Below are positions 59,162 through 64,000 of a DNA stretch of 64,000 nucleotides, in pieces. The stretch lies in NCBI RefSeq assembly GCF_945859705.1, contig NC_079137.1, forward strand, positions 79,195,150 through 79,259,149. The letters are read 5' to 3'. The position numbers were made by a program, and so were the translations under genes. The stretch comes from Episyrphus balteatus. Lineage: Eukaryota; Arthropoda; Insecta; Diptera; Syrphidae. Every line of letters begins with the position of its first letter. The first letter of the stretch is position 1. The notes below the pieces were generated by a model, which saw only the letters and a program-made list of their open reading frames with translations, ran no database searches and was not told where the DNA came from.

Positions 59162-60934
59162 CCGATTTTGTCTTGTTTTTGAAAAACTTAAAAAAAAATT
59201 TATAATTTTTTTTTGATTTTTGAGTCGCGTTGGTTCAATGCAAGTTGTTAGTGCTAAATTATTTTACATTCAATTCTTATTTTTTTTCTTTTAATTTTTT
59301 TTTCTCAATTTTAAATTTTTTTTTATTTTTCTTAATGGCATCAGGAAAATAAATTCGAGAACTTGACCAGTAATTGGGTGAGATCCTCGATTAGTCTGCT
59401 GCAGGTATCGATTATTTCCTGGTTGATTTCATTTAATATTTTTTTTGCTTTTCTTAAATTGTAAATATAATTTTTTTTGGTTTCTCAGTTTGAGTAAGGA
59501 TAAGATGTCCAGTAGATGGGTGTGATCCTCGTCTAGTCTGTTGCTTCGGACCTTTTCTCTCTCTGTTCCTTAAATACTTATATTTCTCTTACCTTTCAAA
59601 TTAGATTTATTTTTTTTCTTTCCTTTTTTGGTTTTATCTTTTGACCGATAGTGTGGCTGGGAGCCTACTAGTTCGCTGCAAAAGATAAACTTAATTCCTT
59701 TTCTCTTTCTAATATTTAACTTTTTTAATTAGATTCAGTTTTCATTTTCTTTAACTTACATTTTTGTTTAATCTTTTGACCGATAGCGTGGCTAAGAGCC
59801 TACTAGTTCGCTGCAAAAGATTAACTTATTTATGTTTGTTTTTTATTCAAAATTTAAATTTTCATATAAGCACTACAATCTTCAAATTGTCCACGTCTTC
59901 TCATAATTAGAAATCGAAGATACTGTTTACTTGTGAGTGAGTATATAACAATCGTTTTCGTCGTTTAGCTCGGGTGTATTCTCAAAACGTAGAGTCACAT
60001 CCACCTACATCATGAATATTGAGTACAAAATACATTATATATTTTGTTTTGTTTCAACTAAGATTTTTAGTTGAAAATATCATTTTAAAAATACATATTT
60101 CAAAATTTAATTTTTTTTACTTTACATTTTTCTTTGGTATTTAAAAAAAAAAAAAAAAAGATCCTTTTTTTTAAATATTTTGAAAAACTTTTTTTGACAT
60201 TTTTTTGTTTTGATTTATTTTTTTATAATTTTTCTATTGATTTCATTTGTGATTTTTGATTTAATTTTTTTTTGTTTCGGTAAAGTCGCTTTCCTTTTTT
60301 TTGATTGATTTTTTTTTTTATTTTCGAATCGTTTTGAAAATCGTAAAAAAAAGAACAATATTTTTCAACTATTTTTGATATTTTTTTTTAATTTATTTTT
60401 TTTCTGAATTTATTTTTTTTGATTTTTTTGGCTTTCTAATTTTTATTTTTTTTTTAAATTAATTTTTTTTTGTATCTATTATTAATATTCGATTTATTTT
60501 TTTTTTTAAACTTAATTATCTTCACTTAATTACAATTTTTTTTTTAATTGTTTCAAAAAATATTGTGCTTTTTCGGTTTATATTTTTTTTCCAATTGATT
60601 TTTTTTTAAATTTTTTTGATTTCGATTAAATTTTTTTTCTTATTTTGTTATTATTTTGATTTTTATTATTACCTTTTTATTTTTATTTTTTTTTTTTTTA
60701 ATTTGATTAAAGCTTTGATTCCTTTTTTTTTTTTTTTTTTGCATATTAGGTTTTAAATTTTCGAAAAATTTAATTTTCATATTTTTTTTTTGCAAACCAA
60801 CAAATTTTCTTAATTAACTTTTTTGAGCTTCGTTTTAATTTTAAGTTTTTGTAATTCGGTTACAAGCTTTCAAAATTTGGGATCTTCTTTTTTTTTGGGT
60901 TTTTCACTTTGAGCTGTTGATCTTTTTTTTGACA
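59162..60934 (+). other. Long T-rich 5' leader with duplicated blocks
   Basis: About 1.77 kb between primer site and gag, with long T runs, especially 60100-60800. Two blocks are duplicated: GATCCTCGATTAGTCTGCTG at ~59382 against GATCCTCGTCTAGTCTGTTG at ~59526, and a 47-nt block starting TTTTGACCGATAGTGTGGCT at 59638 that recurs at ~59774 with three substitutions. Each copy of the second block can form a small hairpin (GGCT/AGCC). A packaging or dimerisation role is possible but unproven. A TATATAA sits at 59942. Confidence 0.6.
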
Positions 60935-62524
60935 ATGTCGAGGCGTGGGCTTCCTCATAGGAAAGGCTCTTTTTATGGCCGTAATCGAAACCATAGCCAA
61001 TATGGAAATTGGTCCAATAATTTTGGAAACAATACGGGGATAGGTTCAAATGTTTCAAATGCATCTGACGCAACGGGAGCATCCAATACTGGTGCTGCTG
61101 CAGGAACTGGGGCTATTCCAAAAGTTCCTCGGAACCCGCATAATGAAAAAAGATCTGATCAAAATGAAAAACAAGCTGTACAGAATGAGCGTAATGAAAC
61201 TGGAGGCTTAGAAGTTGATGAGGTAGAGTTCTCGGAATACATCCAAAGAATTGTTTCTGCGACGGTTGGGTTAAGTAGAGCTGAAGATTTGAAGCGTATC
61301 CAACTCGAAATGGAGAGAAATTCTGCTGCAATGAGGCAGGATTTGACAACCATCATTCGTCAAGAACTTGCGGCAGCAAGATCTCCTGCAGTTACAGAAT
61401 CTCCAAATGAATTTGAATTACGTAAACGTAGTGAAGCTCCAGCTAAATCAGCCTCTATTAACCCTCCCGTTCAGCAAGAACAACAGCAACAAAGACAAAC
61501 TTCTTCCGCTTCCGTTAGTGCACAACCAACACCAGTTTATAGTTCAGCAAATGAATTTTTAGCACAGCTGCAAAATCTAAGACTGAGTGACCCGTCCATC
61601 TTAGCTTCTGGGGCAATTCCACCACCCGCCCAAGCCAATGTTCCATCTTTTGATAGGTCCTATAGTATAGGTCCCAAATTCTTTAGCGGTCATAAATGGC
61701 GTGTGAATTTTGATGGTACTAATATGACCGTTGATGACTTCCTGTTCAGATTAGAAATAGCTAAGGATGGGTACAATGTAACTTGGCAGGATATTTATAA
61801 ACATTTTAACCAGTTCGTTTCTGGCTTTGCAGAAACTTGGTATTGGCTTTACAGGAAAAGTCATAGGTCTGGTGATTGGGCTTCGTTGCGAGTAGCCCTT
61901 ATTGATCAGTTCAGATCTTTAGAGACTGATGCCGAACTATCGAAGAAACTTTATGACAGGCGTCAAGGACCAAACGAGAAATTCGATGACTTTTATGTAG
62001 ACCTGCAAAAGTTAAATACTAGGCTTGCTGTTCCCAAACCTGATTTTGAGCTCATTAGCCTTATAAAGCAAAATGTGCGTAGAAGAATGGGTGAACTACT
62101 TGTGACATACCAAACTCACAACTTACAGGAATTGGTCTACGTGTGTAGAAAAATGGAAAAATTTATCAATGACCAAGAGATTCCTAAGAGTAAGGTACAA
62201 ACAAACGTAGTTCCTCAGTTTCGCAAATATGTCCACGAAGTTGAAGTAGATAAATCTAATCCTTCAATAGAATCTGAGGACCATATTGAAGCTCTTCAAA
62301 AAGATACGAGTTCTTTCACGTGTTGGAACTGTAAAAACGTTGGTCACGGTCGACTTGAATGTCCCGTGGCTCAGACGTCACTCTTTTGCTATAATTGCGG
62401 AAAAGAGGATACAACATCTCCTCGATGTCCTAATCCGAAATGTCCGGGAAACATGCGGAAGAGCAATTCGACACCCGAAACTTATTGCTCTCCCAACAAA
62501 AATCGGGATCCAAAACAAAATTAA
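60935..62524 (+). CDS. gag: Ty3/gypsy retrotransposon Gag polyprotein
   Basis: Structural protein of a Ty3/gypsy (Metaviridae-type) element; it would assemble the cytoplasmic particle in which reverse transcription occurs. The frame gives 529 residues from an ATG at 60935 in good context (ACAATG); an upstream in-frame TTG at 60917 is less likely. The N-terminus is rich in Gly, Asn, Ser and Arg; a Gln-rich patch is near residues 180-188. Residues ~255-412 (starting WRVNFDGTNMTVDDFLFR) resemble the retrotransposon gag capsid domain. A classical CCHC knuckle, CWNCKNVGHGRLEC, spans residues 463-476. A second Cys cluster (C485, C488, C498, C503) lacks the His and is a variant knuckle. No stops or frameshifts break it. 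The 3' end overlaps pol in the -1 frame. The codon mix is less AT-rich than the flanks, as expected for a young element. Confidence 0.92.
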   Translation: MSRRGLPHRKGSFYGRNRNHSQYGNWSNNFGNNTGIGSNVSNASDATGASNTGAAAGTGAIPKVPRNPHNEKRSDQNEKQAVQNERNETGGLEVDEVEFSEYIQRIVSATVGLSRAEDLKRIQLEMERNSAAMRQDLTTIIRQELAAARSPAVTESPNEFELRKRSEAPAKSASINPPVQQEQQQQRQTSSASVSAQPTPVYSSANEFLAQLQNLRLSDPSILASGAIPPPAQANVPSFDRSYSIGPKFFSGHKWRVNFDGTNMTVDDFLFRLEIAKDGYNVTWQDIYKHFNQFVSGFAETWYWLYRKSHRSGDWASLRVALIDQFRSLETDAELSKKLYDRRQGPNEKFDDFYVDLQKLNTRLAVPKPDFELISLIKQNVRRRMGELLVTYQTHNLQELVYVCRKMEKFINDQEIPKSKVQTNVVPQFRKYVHEVEVDKSNPSIESEDHIEALQKDTSSFTCWNCKNVGHGRLECPVAQTSLFCYNCGKEDTTSPRCPNPKCPGNMRKSNSTPETYCSPNKNRDPKQN

Positions 62525-64000
62525 ACGAAAACGAACAAAATGTACAACATCCTTTTAAAACCGAAAAAGATGTACAGCCAAATAAAGATCAGGCTTTTCA
62601 AATTTTAAAACGAACAAATAGCGCTACAAATATAGATTTAGCTGAGCAAAAATTAGAAAAATTAGAAAACAAACCTAGAAAATCTCTTCACGAACGTCTT
62701 CTAGAATATGAAGCAGCAAGAGAAAGAATCTTTGGACCTAAGTCCACACCAGTTTCCAAAAATGTCCTAAAAATACGGGAAAAAGTTAAAACAAAAAAGT
62801 TAGCTCATAAAGCTGTAGAAGCTACCACACTTTGCTCTAATGGAGACCCTAGGCCATATGCCGAGGTGACCATTTGCGGAGAAACCATGTTGGGGTTACT
62901 TGACAGTGGTGCCAGCATTAGCTGTTTGGGACAAGGTGGACTAGGGTTACTAAAGAAATGGGGCGTTTCATGTACAAATTTTGTATCCAACGTAAAAACT
63001 GCAGATGGAACAAATCAGCCAGTACAAGGTAAATTTACAACCTCAGTTACGTATAATGGCCTAAGTAAAGATATAGAAATGTTTGTTGTTCCATCTTTAA
63101 AACAAACCTTATATTTAGGCATAAATTTTTGGTTAGCATTTAATTTAGCTCCTCAAATTGTATCGGAAATAGTAGCAGAGAAAGACGATAAACCCCCCTC
63201 ACATAATTGTTTTGAACCACATGAGTTGACAGAAGAGCAGTCAAGAAAAATCAAAGCAGTCGTTCAAATGTTTCCATCGTTTGCCATTCATGGGTTAGGA
63301 AGAACAACTTTAGAAGAACACGTCATCGATACAGGGGATGCCAAGCCCATAAAGCAAAGGCATTACCCTGTTTCACCCGCAATCCAGGAAATGATGTACG
63401 AGGAACTCGATCGGATGTTGAAGATGGGTATCATTCAACCGAGTAACAGTGCATGGAGCTCTCCTGTAGTCCTAGTGCGTAAACCCGGCAAAAATAGATT
63501 ATGCCTGGACTACAGAAAAGTTAATGCTGTCTCTAAGAATGATGCCTATCCGCTTCATCCGATAGAGGGACTTCTGTCGCGGGTGGAGGATGCGGTTTTT
63601 ATTTCGAGCATAGATCTCAAAGATGCTTTTCTACAAATCCCACTTGAAAAGTCATCAAGGGAAAAAACCGCATTCACAGTGCCTGGTAAACCGTTGCTAG
63701 AGTTTGTTGTTATGCCTCCTGGTCTTAGCGGGGGTGTCCAACGTATGTGTCGGCTTATGGACAAGGTAATGACTCCTGAACTTAAGCAAAATGTGTTCCC
63801 CTATGTTGACGACCTTCTCGTTATTTCACGAACTTTTGATGAACACGTCAAAATCCTTATGGAACTCGCTAGTAGGTTAAGTGTAGCTGGACTTACAATT
63901 AATGTTGAAAAGTCGAAGTTCTGCTACAAAGAGTTGAAATTTTTGGGATATGTTGTGAGCAATGGTTGTCTGAAAACAGACAGAGATAAGGTTGCTGCAG
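62434..64000 (+). CDS. pol: Ty3/gypsy Pol polyprotein (protease, RT), cut by window end
   Basis: Open in the -1 frame relative to gag from 62434 to the last base with no stop, so it would be made as a Gag-Pol fusion by frameshifting at 62446. Counting from there: a Lys/Glu-rich linker; the aspartic protease with LLDSGAS (Asp at 62902, about residue 153); then reverse transcriptase with RHYPVSP, the LVRKPGKNRLCLDYRKVN block, SIDLKDAF (first catalytic Asp) and YVDD (63802-63813, about residue 453), followed by FLGYVVSNG. RNase H and integrase would lie beyond 64000. The usual MPFGL-NAP region reads MPPGLSGGVQ, a departure from the family pattern. Overall it groups by eye with the mdg3/micropia/Osvaldo side of Ty3/gypsy. 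The reading is intact, so the element may be recently active. Confidence 0.92.
62446..62507 (+). promoter_or_regulatory. -1 ribosomal frameshift signal between gag and pol
   Basis: The heptamer G|GGA|AAC (62446-62452) is of the canonical XXXYYYZ form and is phased correctly to the gag codons; slipping back one base enters the open pol frame. Seven bases later an 8-bp perfect stem can form (AGAGCAAT 62460-62467 with ATTGCTCT 62484-62491). Loop bases CCCGA (62474-62478) can pair with TCGGG (62503-62507), giving an H-type pseudoknot. Heptamer, spacer and structure all match retroviral frameshift sites. GGGAAAC is a known slippery site in some retroviruses. Confidence 0.8.

Noticed and set aside
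60917..60934. Upstream TTG as gag start
   Set aside because: The in-frame ATG at 60935 has a good context (A at -3); a non-ATG start is unnecessary.
1..64000. CRISPR arrays, bacterial operons, prophage
   Set aside because: The composition, introns and transposon types are those of an animal nuclear genome; no direct-repeat/spacer pattern was found.

Overview
The window looks like non-coding, repeat-rich nuclear DNA of an insect, most likely a fly. The reasons are strong AT bias with long A and T tracts, short GT-AG type introns, a Ty3/gypsy retrotransposon primed by a tRNA-Lys(CTT)-type sequence, and a mix of foldback, piggyBac-like and pogo/Tc1-like non-autonomous elements with LINE relics. 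I recognise no host protein-coding gene. The order-level call is an inference; the species cannot be read from the sequence.

Layout. 1-8.5 kb: AT-rich spacer with an inverted repeat pair, a TTAA-flanked piggyBac-like MITE (2387-2670), a composite element with a tRNA-like module between arms of short repeats (3366-3909), a 1.3 kb inverted-repeat element and a CAGT-ended MITE. 10.4-11.3 kb: three tandem ~300 bp units. 12.4-14.9 kb: an inverted-repeat element with internal ~180 bp repeats, then six regularly spaced TGGCGCCCG-like motifs. 18.5 kb: an exact-period 11-bp minisatellite. 20.4-21.8 kb: a foldback-like element and, on the minus strand, a possible three-exon short transcript. 24.6-26.6 kb: a patchwork of repeats. 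36.4-38.3 kb: a short MITE and a well-preserved Foldback-type element (37544-38243). 40.3-41.5 kb: a degenerate CAGCTGAATTTAGTAAAT array. 43.9-45.8 kb: a broken LINE interrupted by other repeat DNA. 47-48 kb: an array of ~150 bp units. 51.9-52.5 kb: a second copy of the tRNA-bearing composite element.

The right end (from about 56.5 kb) is the best-supported genetic unit: the 5' part of an apparently intact Ty3/gypsy retrotransposon. It has a candidate very long 5' LTR with a TATA box and intron-like segments, an 18/18 tRNA-Lys(CTT) primer binding site (59144-59161), a long T-rich leader with two duplicated blocks, an open gag ORF (60935-62524), and an open pol frame (protease, reverse transcriptase) cut by the window edge at 64000. 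Pol is in the -1 frame. The overlap holds a canonical GGGAAAC slippery heptamer, in the right phase, followed after 7 nt by a predicted hairpin or H-type pseudoknot. The large LTR and Lys primer point to the Osvaldo/Ulysses-type group, which is an inference.

The most unusual items are: (1) the composite element that carries an 85-nt tRNA-like sequence with intact-looking box A/B and an immediate T-run terminator inside inverted arms, in two copies plus a remnant; (2) the over-representation of TGGCGCC(C) motifs resembling tRNA-Lys primer binding sites across the window; and (3) the gag-pol recoding signal.
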